From NCBI RefSeq assembly GCF_019703515.2, contig NC_059362.1, positions 47,312,092 through 47,376,091 on the forward strand: 64,000 nucleotides of DNA, given 5' to 3'. The notes under the pieces are model-generated. The model was given only the letters and a program-made list of their open reading frames with translations. It did not search any database and was not told where the DNA came from. The position numbers and the translations under genes are program-made. Positions 49,526 to 59,899 of this stretch are shown piece after piece. Position 1 is the first letter of the stretch, and each line of letters starts with the position of its first letter. The DNA is from Myxocyprinus asiaticus. Its lineage: Eukaryota > Chordata > Actinopteri > Cypriniformes > Catostomidae.

Positions 49526-50224
49526 GAGCGTGTTCACACTTGGCAGGTTTGGTTCGATTTCAAACGAACTCTGGTGTGATTGCTCCGTTAGTGCGGTTCA
49601 TTTGAACAAGTGTGAACACTGCCATCTGAACCAGGTGCGCACCAAACACTGAATAGTGGGTCTCAGTCCGCTTCCAAATGAACTCTGGTGCGGTTCGACT
49701 GATATATGAATGCAACATGGACCAAAGACGTCTAAACGGACCAATAGCAGGAAGTAATTTGCCTTTAATACTGACCTCAAGCATACCTGGTTCTTCTCAT
49801 CATAGGAATTATGTTGTCCATTACAGTTCGGTACAGGCGTCGGAACCGCCGTCAGCCGTCCTTGCAACGGAGGAATTCCTGCCGCTGTTTTGACTCCTTT
49901 ACACATTTTATTAGCTCTTCATTTGATCTCAGCTGGTAAAAATACCACTATATATACATATATAAACCCAACGAGCGCATTTATCCCAGCAGCCAGCATT
50001 GTTTTGGATGTTCGGCAAGTTCCGTCGCCAAATATACGTCATAAAAGCTGTCCAATCAGGTTGTGACCTTATCCTTACGCCTTTTGTTTTGTATCTTTAG
50101 GTTCGGTGTTAAAAATGCCAGTGTGAACGCTAAGTGAACCAGGACTAAATGTATCATTTTCTTTTTTTTTTTTGGTCCGGACCAAGAGGACCATGAGAAC
50201 CGAACTGCAAGTGTGAACACACCC
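49526..50224. mobile_element. PIF/Harbinger-type MITE, 699 bp
   Basis: Flanked by the 3-bp duplication TAA (49523-49525, 50225-50227). Inverted ends gagcgtgttcacacttg and the complement of gggtgtgttcacacttg, continuing with ggttcg/ggttctc motifs. TAA/TTA targets and this end type fit Harbinger elements. No coding capacity. Confidence 0.8.
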
Positions 50225-50293
50225 TAAGACACAAATGCTGTCGATTGAGCTTAATTTGTATTTACTTACAGTATATTTACTTATAAAGGAGTG

Positions 50294-50550
50294 TGTAACA
50301 GTATAAGGACGGGCAAGGAGGAGGCGGGAACCGGTTGAACAGTCAACATAACTGTTTAATGATATAAATGAACTTAAAACAACATAAAACATAAATGAAC
50401 AGACACACATGCAACGCGACCGCGTGCGTCTCTCTCTCTCTCTAGAACCGGCGTCTCCGGTTTCCCCCTTATCTCGCTTTCCCGCTGATCAGCTGATTCA
50501 GCGCCGGCCGTGCACCGTCACGGCCCGGCCATGCCCTCCTCCTTGTCACA
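50294..50550 (-). mobile_element. Solo LTR, 257 bp
   Basis: On the minus strand it starts TGTGACAAGGAGGAGGGC and ends CCTTATACTGTTACA, the TG...CA form of an LTR. It is flanked by a perfect 5-bp duplication gagtg (50289-50293 and 50551-50555), typical of LTR retrotransposons. No internal retroviral or retrotransposon coding region is present. A 5' GC-rich half, a CT/GA-rich run and a 3' AT-rich part are visible. Confidence 0.82.
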
Positions 50551-50555
50551 GAGTG

Positions 50556-50745
50556 GTGATGGTGTAGTAGACTAAAGCACAGATGTGGTAAGCAGAAGGT
50601 TGCCGGTTTGATCCCCCAGTCACCACCATTGTGTCCTTGAGCAAGACACTTAACTCCAGGTTGCTCCGGGGGGGATTGTCCCTGTAATAAGTGCACTGTA
50701 AGTTACTTTGGATAAAAGCATCTGCCAAATGCATAAATGTAAATG
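50556..50745 (+). mobile_element. SINE, family B, copy 2 (head split by a solo LTR)
   Basis: Reads gtgatggtgtagtagactaa, then core ttgagcaagacacttaac and tail tttggataaaagcatctgcc. The first bases of its head (ggagtg, about 50288-50293) lie on the far side of a 257-bp LTR. Confidence 0.82.
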
Positions 50746-51039
50746 TTGTATTGAACCGGGAATATTCCTTTAATGTACAGGCATCTCTTGGAATTTCTGT
50801 TCATTTAATTCTGCTTCTTTGGCAAACTATGGCATTTTTGTTGTGAAAAACAGTAGCCTAATTATATAATTTAGAAACTAATTTTATATAAATGTAAATA
50901 TAAATTATATATTAATACACATATGTAGCAACATAGAAGCATGGTACCACCGCAATCTGGACACATTCATTTATTCTTTTCTACTCCCTGATTCTGTTCC
51001 AAATGGATTTTTATTCCAATGAGTTTCCCATCAGTGTCT

Positions 51040-51450
51040 TGACAGCTGAACTGATATCATCCAGACACAGACGATGAGGTCACATCAACAGATCACGCCC
51101 GCATAATAAAATTAAATCTGGGGAGGGGGACATCTGATTGATCATTGGAATATTAAAGAGAGAATCACTCTTATTTCTGAGGGCGCCATCTGATATTCTA
51201 ATCTATTCTGATGAGTGTGACGGCACATCAAGGGACGCGGCCATAAACTCGCCGGGCCGGTCCGTGTCTGCCTCCGATTTAAAGATGCTGTACAAGCATT
51301 CAGAACTGACGGGCCTAAAGACCGCCTGCCTCTCTGTGCTGAAATGTGGCGGCAAAAGACGATAAGGCCCCGCGACGCAATCTATAGAGCGGTTATAATT
51401 TCCGCAAATTACAATTCTGCCGGTTGGCTTTGAAATGCAGCACAATAATG
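51040..51450. other. Candidate conserved non-coding block (GC-richer)
   Basis: A clear rise in GC against AT-rich flanks (for example tcgccgggccggtccgtgtc), no repeat features and no similarity to other parts of the window. A 75-codon frame at 51138-51365 has no domain I recognise. Flanked on the left by a decayed SINE-rich area. Confidence 0.3.
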
Positions 51451-51832
51451 AGATGGAGATTAATAATGAACACACTTTATTAATTTATTATTTTATTTGT
51501 GTGTTATGCATGCTGTGAAAAATTAACACAGGGTGTTATACAGAGAATACAGTGGAGTGGAGTTTCCGAGTCATGTTCTCTTTGAGATTTTAGTTGTCAT
51601 GTAGTTGATGCTTTGTTGTCTAAAGTGACTTTCAGTGCACTTACTACAGGGATGGAAACCTCTGAAGGAATCTGTAGTTAATAGACTTGCTCAAGGATGA
51701 TATTGTGCTCTAGTAAATGACCTAGTCTCAGTCACATATCCTGAATGCACTCGTGGGCTTTACTTGAGATTTAGGAAGTTATTGTTTAGTGTTCTATTCT
51801 CACTCACTCTTGTCTTGAAGCTACAGATATTG

Positions 51833-51921
51833 GGGGCCTGGGTAGCTCAGCAAGTATTGACACTGACTACCACCCCTGGAGTCCCGAGTTCGAATCCAGG
51901 GTGTGCTGAGTGACTCCAGTC
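51833..51921 (+). mobile_element. Family A SINE head fragment
   Basis: Only the tRNA-like head is present (ggggcctgggtagctcagca to gagtgactccag), with A- and B-box-like parts. It is followed directly by the head of a different SINE. Confidence 0.8.
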
Positions 51922-51923
51922 TA

Positions 51924-52185
51924 GGGGCAGTGGTGGCTCAGCAGTTAAGGCTCTGGGTTACTGATCAGAAGGTCAGGGGTTCAAGCCCCAGCACCACCAA
52001 GATGCCACTGTTGGGCCCTTGAGCAAGGCCCTTGACCCTATCTGCTCCAGGGGTGCCGTATCATGGCTGACCCTGCACTCTGACCCCAGCTTAGCTTGGA
52101 TATGTGAAAAAAAAGAATTTCACTGTATATGTGCAAATGTATAACATGTGATAAATAAATATAATAAAATATATATATATATATT
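51924..52185 (+). mobile_element. tRNA-derived SINE of a second family (family M)
   Basis: Starts ggggcagtggtggctcagca, has a B-box-like aggggttcaagcccc, then a body with cccttgagcaaggccctt and gaatttcactgtatatgtg, and ends in an AT-rich (ataaa/ta) tail. It resembles a SINE type widespread in ostariophysan fish. Directly abuts the family A head fragment. Confidence 0.8.
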
Positions 52186-52241
52186 GTTGACTCTTGTATG
52201 ACCAGTTTCTTGTGATGTTCCTTTTGTAAGTCACTCTGGAG

Positions 52242-53447
52242 TAGGACTGGGTAAAAAATCTTCATTGATCTTCATTGGAACGATCTCGATGTCGATTCTT
52301 AAATTAAAAGATCGATCTTTTACTATATCCCAATTAACCTCATCATTAAAACCACCTGCCTAATATTGTGTTGGTGCCAGATGGGCTGGTTTGAGTATTT
52401 CTGGGATTCTGGGACAACAGTCTCTAGAATTTACTCAGAATGGTGCCAAAAACAAAAAACATCCAGTGAGCGGCACTTCTGCGGATAGAAACACCTTGTT
52501 GATGAGAGAGGTCAACAGAGAATGACCAGACTGGTTTGAACTGATGAAGTCTTCGGTAACTCAGATAACCGCTCTGTACAATTGTGGCGAGAAGAATATC
52601 ATCTCTGATTGCTAATCTGAGATTCGGGTCGGCGCAGTTTTGGTGGCACGAGGGGGACCTACATAATATTAGGCAGGTGGTTTTAATGTTGTGGATCATC
52701 TGTGTATGTGCAACTCTCTACAATGCGAGTATATCACTCGCATATGCGACCAAATTTCACGCTATGCGACTAAAAATGTCAATGATTCTCCACCGGCTGG
52801 TAAATGTTGAGATTTCACTCAGCAGAGATTGAGTAGTGTAGTGATGAAGAAGTTCAGCAACGAGATTTTTTCACCATGCGTTGAGAGTAAAAGTTTGGTT
52901 TGACTCGTTTCGTGTAATTTGTGTCCAAAGACGAGATCCACACAATCCATTTGTCATTAGATAATGTCTCTTTTTATATCTTTTCTATTCTTTACAGTCA
53001 GTTGTTGATCAAAAACAACAAAACATAAACATTTATTTTTTTTATTACGGACAGCATGGATGAGGTATAGAAGCTATTCAAGTCCTCTCTCATTAATATG
53101 CGCTCATTTACAGAGACTGGCGGTTTTCTTAAAGAGACAGTAGCTATTTTTAGCACATGTTCTACAAATCAATGTAAATTCTTGTAAATAGTATAAAATA
53201 ATGCATTAAACAATTATATATATTTATATATATTATTATTATTTTATTTTTTTTTGTAATGTACCTAGTTAGAAGGCTCAGTGTATAATTAACAGCATTA
53301 GCTGGGAGAGATATTTTTTTATATAAACGTAAGCAAAATGGACACTATAACTGAAATATACCCTTATGAATCGGTAACAAATCAAATCGAGAGCTTGTGA
53401 ATCGGCATCGAGTCGAATTGGGAAATCTGTATCAATACCCAGCACTA
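52242..53447. mobile_element. hAT-like element, 1.2 kb, containing a nested MITE
   Basis: Inverted ends taggactgggtaaaaaatct and the complement of tagtgctgggtattgataca. The 8-bp flanks ctctggag and ctttggat match at six positions. It splits a SINE-type tail: ...gtaagtcactctgga on the left and ctttggataaaagtgtctgg on the right. Confidence 0.7.
52344..52688. mobile_element. Tc1-like MITE nested in the 52242-53447 element
   Basis: Perfect inverted repeats of 24 bp at the ends (left arm cattaaaaccacctgcctaa + tatt). The interior is an internally deleted transposase segment sharing ggtgccagatgggctggttt and aaaaacatccagtgagcg with the element at 45289. Confidence 0.85.
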
Positions 53448-53490
53448 CTTTGGATAAAAGTGTCTGGTAAATGATTACATTTATATAAAT
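53448..53490 (+). mobile_element. SINE-type 3' tail remnant
   Basis: ctttggataaaagtgtctgg and following sequence match the tail of family B SINEs. Its left continuation is at about 52215-52241, across the hAT-like element. Confidence 0.6.
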
Positions 53491-53553
53491 GTATTACCTA
53501 TTACCTTTCAGTTTCTAGCCCTGGCCCGTATTTACAAAAAATCTTAAAGAGTT

Positions 53554-53994
53554 GGGGTCTGGGTATCTCAGTGAGTATTGACGCTGACTATCACCCCTGG
53601 AGTCGCGAGTTCAAATCCAGGGTGTGCTGAGTGACTCCAGCCAGGTCTCCTAAGCAACCAAATTGGCCCAGTTGTTAGGGAGGGTAGAGTCACATTGGGT
53701 AACCTCCTCGTGGTCGTGATTAGTGGTTCTCGCTCTCAATGGGGCGTGTGGTAAGTTGTGCGTGGATCGTGGAGAGTAGCATGAGCCTCCACATGCTGTG
53801 AGTCTCCGCGGTGTCATGCACAACGAGTCACGTAATAAGATGCGCGGATTGACGGTCTCAGAAGTGGAGGCATCTGAGACTTGTCCTCTGCCACCTGGTT
53901 TGATGTGAGTAACTGCGCCACCACGAGGACCTACTAAGTAGTGGGAATTGGGCATTCCAAATTGGGAGAAAATGGGATCATTATTATTTTTTTT
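53554..53994 (+). mobile_element. tRNA-derived SINE, family A, copy 5
   Basis: Full copy starting ggggtctgggtatctcag and ending ggcattccaaattgggag plus an A/T-rich tail. Flanked by a perfect 14-bp duplication aatcttaaagagtt (53540-53553 and 53995-54008), which fixes both ends and indicates a fairly recent insertion. Confidence 0.92.
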
Positions 53995-54684
53995 AATCTT
54001 AAAGAGTTTAAAACCTTAAACTCAAACGCTTTTTATTCTGCAGTTACTTTAAGCCATAAGTACGCCTTTCATGTTTGTTTCCTGCACTGTGTGATGGGTT
54101 TATAACCCACTGGGAACTGTTTTCTCTGAGTTTGAGAGATCTTGAAGCACTATGAATTTAGAGTATAACACCTCTTTATAAACCATCACTCTTTATCTAT
54201 ACTTGAACTTTGGATCATATGAGGAAAATAGGTCATGCCATCAAACTACAGCACAATGTGAGTGTGAAGTGATTTTTGAAGTGGTGATTCAACCACTCAC
54301 CTCATGAAAAATGGGGTTACTCTGAATCATTGGCTGCTTCAAGCAGGTTTTGACTTTTGTCAGATAAAAATACATCAGAGCTTCTCGACTGGTTTTGCTC
54401 CAGGATTTTATATTGGACACTTAATACAGTACCAAATATGTTTATCGTACAAATAACATAAAATTATTAATTATGTTTGGGCCTAAAGACTAGTCACAGT
54501 CATGATACAATTAATAATGCACATGTGACAGGCAAATATTTCTGTAATTCTAACAGTTTACATCTTTGATTATAAATGTTATGCCTCCAGTTCTACTACA
54601 TCTGTGTCTTGTAAATGTATAAGAGGTTGAAGTATACATTTTCACACCACTCTCGCCCTCTCGCCCTCTCGCTCCGAGTTGCAG

Positions 54685-54817
54685 GGGGAGACAAAAATCC
54701 TGAAGCTGAAGAACTTGAGACCTAAAGATTATGCCAACTACAGCTGCATTGCTTCCGTCAGGAACGTGTGTGGCATCGCCGACCGAAGAGTCGTCTTCAG
54801 ACTCACCAACAGAACAG
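54685..54817 (+). CDS. mdga2: mdga2 internal exon D: C-terminal part of Ig domain 2
   Basis: Coding exon of 133 nt after acceptor ccgagttgcag, entering in phase 0 and leaving in phase 1. The translation runs GETKILKLKNLRPKDYA, then NYSCIASVRNVCGIADR (second Ig2 cysteine; NYS is an N-glycosylation sequon), and ends VVFRLTNRT, another sequon. The donor reads ACAG|gtttga. This is a usable GT but departs from the gtaag/gtgag consensus at +3 to +5. The assignment rests on homology and on phase agreement with exon E. The acceptor is preceded by a short CT-rich direct repeat (ctctcgccctctcgccctctcg), which may serve as an extended polypyrimidine tract. Confidence 0.92.
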
Positions 54818-56960
54818 GTTTGACTCGTCACTTCTATTCTCACACAGATTATCATGAGCCAGATTTAGAAACCTACTTCTGTCAGTCTGTATGACCCCAC
54901 ATAGAAAAATCTAACATGAAACCAATGTTATTGAACGTTCTCAGGTATTGATTTGCATCTTCAGGGTCACTAAATAATACAGCCGTCAATGTGCTAGTAC
55001 AAGCTCTTAGCCCTGGTGTTTTTGGAAAATATCCATTGAGTTATAATGAAAATACAGGCCGATTGGGAAGCAAAGTCCTCAAAGTTTTCAAATCTGCATT
55101 TAGGGTTTCAGTGTAGAAAAATATTCATTCTTTTTAGCCATTTTATTTCTGACTAAACATTATAGCAGCTTTGTTATTGTTTTGTTTTCATGCTGTTCAT
55201 GTCTTTTATTAGGGGCCAAGCACCGACAGTACAAATGCACCTATGGTATCCGTTAGTGTTCTTTTTCTTCTTCTTCCACCCTTGAATATATGGCAGCCCA
55301 TAGAACCGTACATAGGAAAGTTATGAAATTTGGCACACAGATAGAGGACACTCTGAAAAGTATCTTACCCAAATTTGGGGTCTCTAACTTAAACTCTCTA
55401 GCGCCACCAACTGTTAAAATTTCTGCCCAACTAGATTTTACGCCATATTGAATTTTCCAAAAAACCTACTATTTCAAACTCCTCCTAGACCGTATGTCCG
55501 ATTTTCCTGAAATGTTGCATGTATCTAGAGACACTAGAGAAAAAAAAGAATTAAAATATTTTTGATAAAACCAAACTGTTCTTGTATAAGGCTTCAACAA
55601 ATTAGAAGGAGAGCATGCCAAAATAGATGTGAGATTCTATCTTTGCAACACTTTGGCATATTGAAGCGAAATTTGCTATATGTCATAGCCAACATGACTT
55701 GGGGGTACCTGCAGTTTTGGCACAGTGCCACCTAGTGGTCAGGATATATGAAAAATTGCTATTTTTGCTAATAACTTCTAAATAGTTTGGCCTAAAATCA
55801 TGAGACTGGTCTCTTTAGATTCCTTTGGGCATGACGACACCATTTCCGAGGGTACCTACAAAGTTTAGGGCTAGCGCCACCTTGTGGTCAAAAATTATAA
55901 TAAAATGAGTAAAAATGCTTTTAACAATTGACTAGTTTGATCTAATATCCTGCCGAGTCATGCCGAGTATGATGATACCCAATTTTCCATGGTCAGCCAT
56001 ACTTCCTGTCCACTATTTTAAATGTAATTGAACTTCTCCTAGGCTGTACGTCCGATTTGCACAAAATTTGGCATATATAATCAAGGGACATTCTCGGCCA
56101 AAATGTATGAAGAGATTTTTGATAGCCCAAACTGTTCTTGTGAAACGCATCAACGAATTTCATGGCAAGATGCCAAAATGGATCTTAGGCTGTATCTTGG
56201 CAACGCTTTGGTGTATTGACATGAAACTGTCAGCACCACCTATTGGTCAAAAGGTAGAATAAATTGCATTGTAAAATAAGCAGTTCTGCTCATGTTTCTT
56301 ATGCCGCTTTTCTTGAAATCATAATCATTCATGACCAATCATACTTCCTTAAATGCCGTTGGTGTGCTTGGCTCCGTAATTTGTGCTTGCAGCTATATTT
56401 TTGAAGTTATAATTGGCCTTTTGTTTGACAAAAGACACTTGCAAACACAGGGATATATACTGTATACTTTGAGGTCATTTCCAGTGTGATGAATGAACCG
56501 GATGTAATATCAACATCTTTCTTGACAACCATTGAGGTCATGTGAAGACAATGTAGCATAGTATTGTGATTTTTTTTATTATTATTATTGCATACGGTTT
56601 CACAAAATATTTTTTAAATGGTAGGCAGTATACAGTGTACACGGTGCTGCATTTAGTAAGTAGTACTCTAGTATTCCACTCCAAAGGGAATACTTGCATA
56701 CTTCTTACTGATTGCTTTGCTGTATACACTGAATACTACTAAAATGGTCTAAGTAGTATGGTAGTATTCTGTTCTGCTATTCTGAACATAGCCAAACATT
56801 TCTTAACCAACAGGAAGAGAAAGAACAGGAAACCCAACAACAGTGACAAAACACTTTCAAAATAAAAGACATGAACAACACGAGACATGAAAACAAAACA
56901 AAGACCAACAGAACTATTACATGTATCATGTTGATCTGCACAGTCTTTGTGCTCTTGCAG
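54818..56960 (+). other. mdga2: mdga2 intron D-E (2,143 bp)
   Basis: Starts with the non-consensus donor gtttga and ends ctcttgcag. More than half is a single dispersed repeat (55211-56403). The remainder shows no gene or RNA signal. Confidence 0.85.
55211..56403 (+). repeat. Large dispersed repeat, 1.2 kb
   Basis: Begins aggggccaagcaccgac and ends with gtgtgcttggctccgt ... gcttgcagctatattt. It has internal words such as ggcagcccatagaacc, aagttatgaaatttggca and tagcgccacc, repeated in variants (cgtatgtccgatttt, tgtacgtccgatttg). I recognise this as a sequence type common in fish genomes; its class is not clear from the sequence. Ggccaagcac near the start and gtgcttggc near the end are complementary. 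Confidence 0.7.
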
Positions 56961-57230
56961 CTTCTCCGTCCATCAAGCTGTTGGTGGAAGATCCGATCGT
57001 GGTGAATCCTGGGCAGACGGTGTCGCTGGTGTGTATCACGACGGGTGGAGAGCCCGCGCCAGCCCTCACCTGGTCCACCAGTACGGGCGCTCTGCCTGAG
57101 AAGAGTGTGGTGAAGAACGGCACCCTTACTCTGCCCGCCATTTCCTCAGAGGATGCTGGTGTCTACAGCTGTGTGGCCAGCAATAACGTGGGAAACCCGG
57201 CCAAAAAATCCACAACCATCATCGTTAGAG
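56961..57230 (+). CDS. mdga2: mdga2 internal exon E: complete Ig domain 3
   Basis: Coding exon of 270 nt, phase 1 on both sides, after acceptor gctcttgcag and before donor G|gtaaaa. A single exon carries the whole domain. The translation starts SPSIKLLVEDPIVVNPG, has TVSLVC (first cysteine), the core Trp in ALTW, the sequon NGTL, then EDAGVYSCVASNNVGNPAKK (second cysteine), and ends STTIIVR. The symmetrical 1-1 phase is typical of single-exon Ig domains. Matches to remembered MDGA2 Ig3 are extensive. The next exon (Ig4) is not found before the window end at 64000. Confidence 0.94.
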
Positions 57231-58153
57231 GTAAAAGAACTCACTTTTTGATTCACAGCATGGGAAAAGCAATGACACAGAATACAAATGTAAATATACA
57301 AAAGTTTTTAAAGTTTCATAACACAAGTTAGGAAAAATCATAAACTGTGACTGTATTTATAGTGAGGTTTGCATTTAGTAATAGATGAATTCCAAATGGC
57401 ATTTTTGCACTCTTGAAGAGCACTGAAGGAATGGGGGAAACGTGTGTAGAGTCGTTCCAAACAAAAGTGACCAACGCAATCCTTTCATTATGGGTTCTTC
57501 CTCAAGGCCGATGGCGAAAGGTACATACAATGGTCTTTTTAAGAAATTAATCTTGTTGTGTGTGTGATCCAGAGTGGCGCAACATCTCAATTCATTTTGA
57601 AACTTGAATAAATGTGTTCAATTGTTCTCGTAAACGTATGAACGGTCAGTGGAAAACATTCCCCACATATTTACGTAAACATATACATATTTACATACAT
57701 TATTGCATGTTTGTTTGTTTGTTTTGACAAACATGAAGAGACTGTATGCAATTTTAAATCTATTTAAAAACAGAAAGTGTCAATGCTCAGATTTTTTGTC
57801 AATATACTATCTGAAAAGCTCTAAACATTAATTTTGCCATACTTGTGCTGTCATTTTTAATCGATTTTTCTGAAAACATTGATTGTTATGGCAACAGACT
57901 TGCTTGGGAAACATTTTTCCTTTGGCACTTTTGTTTCTGTTAGCATGTGAAACATATGTCAGGCTTCAAATAATTGCTCTCATTTTGCTGAAAAGGGCAA
58001 CACTGTTGGCATTTTACAGTTTATTTTACAATGCTTATTAAAGAGCCAAAATGAACCAATTTGGTTTTATCATATTTGACCCCAAAAGAAGAAGAAAAAA
58101 AATAAATAATATTTTTCTTAAAGTAAATGAAGCCTGTTTTTAGGACCATTAAA

Positions 58154-58615
58154 CTTAAACTCTGGGTCATTTTTTGGGCTGCCGCCAGCAATTTTTCACA
58201 CTCAAATTTAAAAGTTCACCATTCACACATACTGTGGACTAATTGCAAAAAAATTGGTCTAATTTTTTTAGAGAACCACCCAAATAAAATAAAGACAATT
58301 ACTCATAAATAATATTGTATGTGTTTATAATCATATGCTATATATACTGTATATATATATATATATATATTTTTTTTTTTTTTGTTTGTTTGTTTTATTT
58401 TTTTTTATTTTTTTTTTTGTCCTAACTTTGTAAACATGTAATTCTGGTTCTGTTCACTCTTTCTCACTATTAAAAGACTCATTTTATTTGACTAGATGGC
58501 AGAAAGTACTAGAAAAGAATTGCTCGTCCATGGACATTCAGTCTAATTTTCAGTTCAAGCACCACCCTCATTGTTTCATCGAATATCTCGGCAGCTGAGT
58601 GGACTAGAAGCTCAA
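58154..58615 (+). repeat. Dispersed repeat, copy 2 (pair with 9291-9712)
   Basis: Second copy of the family described at 9291-9712, same orientation. Here the sequence continues to the right without the LTR interruption. It contains (TA)n and T-rich runs at 58343-58420. Confidence 0.8.
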
Positions 58616-59310
58616 TTTAAGTATCATTAGAAATCTGAGATCCTCCCCATTGCGATGATATGTAACATTTCATCATCAGTAGTCAAAAAAATATTTTCCT
58701 GATGATTTGTTTTGCATGGTTTTCCTTCTGGATAGCATATTTTCTTCTGGACATCTAAGATATAACATTGGGTTATTCAGCCAAGAAAATTCACAGACAA
58801 GTAAACAATGGCTAATTGTTTAAAAAAAAATGCATAAGGTAAAAGCAGATATAAAGTTTTTGGCTACTTGGGGCTGACAGCAGCAGTTATTAGAGCATAA
58901 AAGAGACGTTTGTATTTGATGACTTACAGAAATCATATTTCACATTGTGATTCTTTTGAAAATCTTTTAAACTGTGGTATTAGTGCAACAGAATAAACTA
59001 TACAGTCACATTCCTGAGAGTGAGAGCTTTCATTTGATATATTACATTCATATGCTATGTGCTATGTGAAGGACTTTTGTTTTCATTTAAATATTTCTAC
59101 CCAATTACCACTAGAGGGCGCTGATTTTCAACCTGAATGTTTTGAGGCCTTATTTTATTATTTTAAGTAACATAAATGCAGAATTGATGGTTATCTCTGA
59201 AAAGTTCAGATTCTATGATTTCAAATGATACCTCATATGCCTGAATTATGTTTACGGAGACTTTAACGTTTTAAGAGTAACATTTTTCCGTTATATAGCG
59301 AAAATATAAG

Positions 59311-59389
59311 CAATTCTTAACCCCTTAAACCCACAGGCGGGTCCAAAGGGGGTTTGGACCCGCCTGTGGGTTTAAGGGGTTAAGAATTG
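59311..59389. repeat. Perfect 37-bp hairpin with GGGGG loop
   Basis: Arms 59311-59347 and 59353-59389 are exact reverse complements (left arm starts caattcttaaccccttaaac and ends ggcgggtccaaa), with loop ggggg. TTAA lies symmetrically inside both arms. Confidence 0.97.
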
Positions 59390-59899
59390 TTCCATTATTT
59401 TTATGATAATTAACCACATTTCCCCCAGCAAATATCAAATATGATTAATACAAATTGAAAAAGGACAAAAAAATAAATAATAAATAAATAAATACATTTA
59501 TGCATCATGGTAGCTTGTGAATACATTGCCTTTAATCAGTGTTCATTACTGTATTGCTGTAGATTTTAGCCATTTTGATAATGAGAATTTGGGGTTGGCA
59601 GACTATTTAATTCTAATAAAAAAAGTATGTCAACAATGACATTTTTTTTCTTCATTTTCTTTAAGCAAAATATAATTTCTTATGTTTTTCTTTTGATTCT
59701 GTGGTGACATATGACCTGGATATGTTCTGGACAGGTTTCATGAGATCCACCCAAATGTGTATAATACAGTCAATTACAATAAAGTCCTTAGCTGGGTCTT
59801 TAACCTGGTAAAGTGAAGGTTTTTGTGGCAAGAAATATTAAGCAGTCAGAGTTGACACCCCCTAATGAGTGAACGCATGTGTGTGTTTGTGTGAGGTTA

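Larger units (their letters stand above)
45876..54684 (+). other. mdga2: mdga2 intron C-D (8,809 bp)
   Basis: Bounded by gtaaga and gttgcag. Contains a palindrome-rich stretch, an L1-like 3' end, a Harbinger-type MITE, a solo LTR in a SINE and the nested insertion stack at 51833-53490. Nothing recognised at about 48210-49520 and 54010-54680. Confidence 0.85.

Noticed and set aside
49560..49906. Overlapping frames of 74, 102 and 71 codons
   Set aside because: All within the Harbinger-type MITE and on both strands; no domain.
52424..52699. Minus-strand 91-codon frame
   Set aside because: Antisense of the transposase remnant in the nested MITE.
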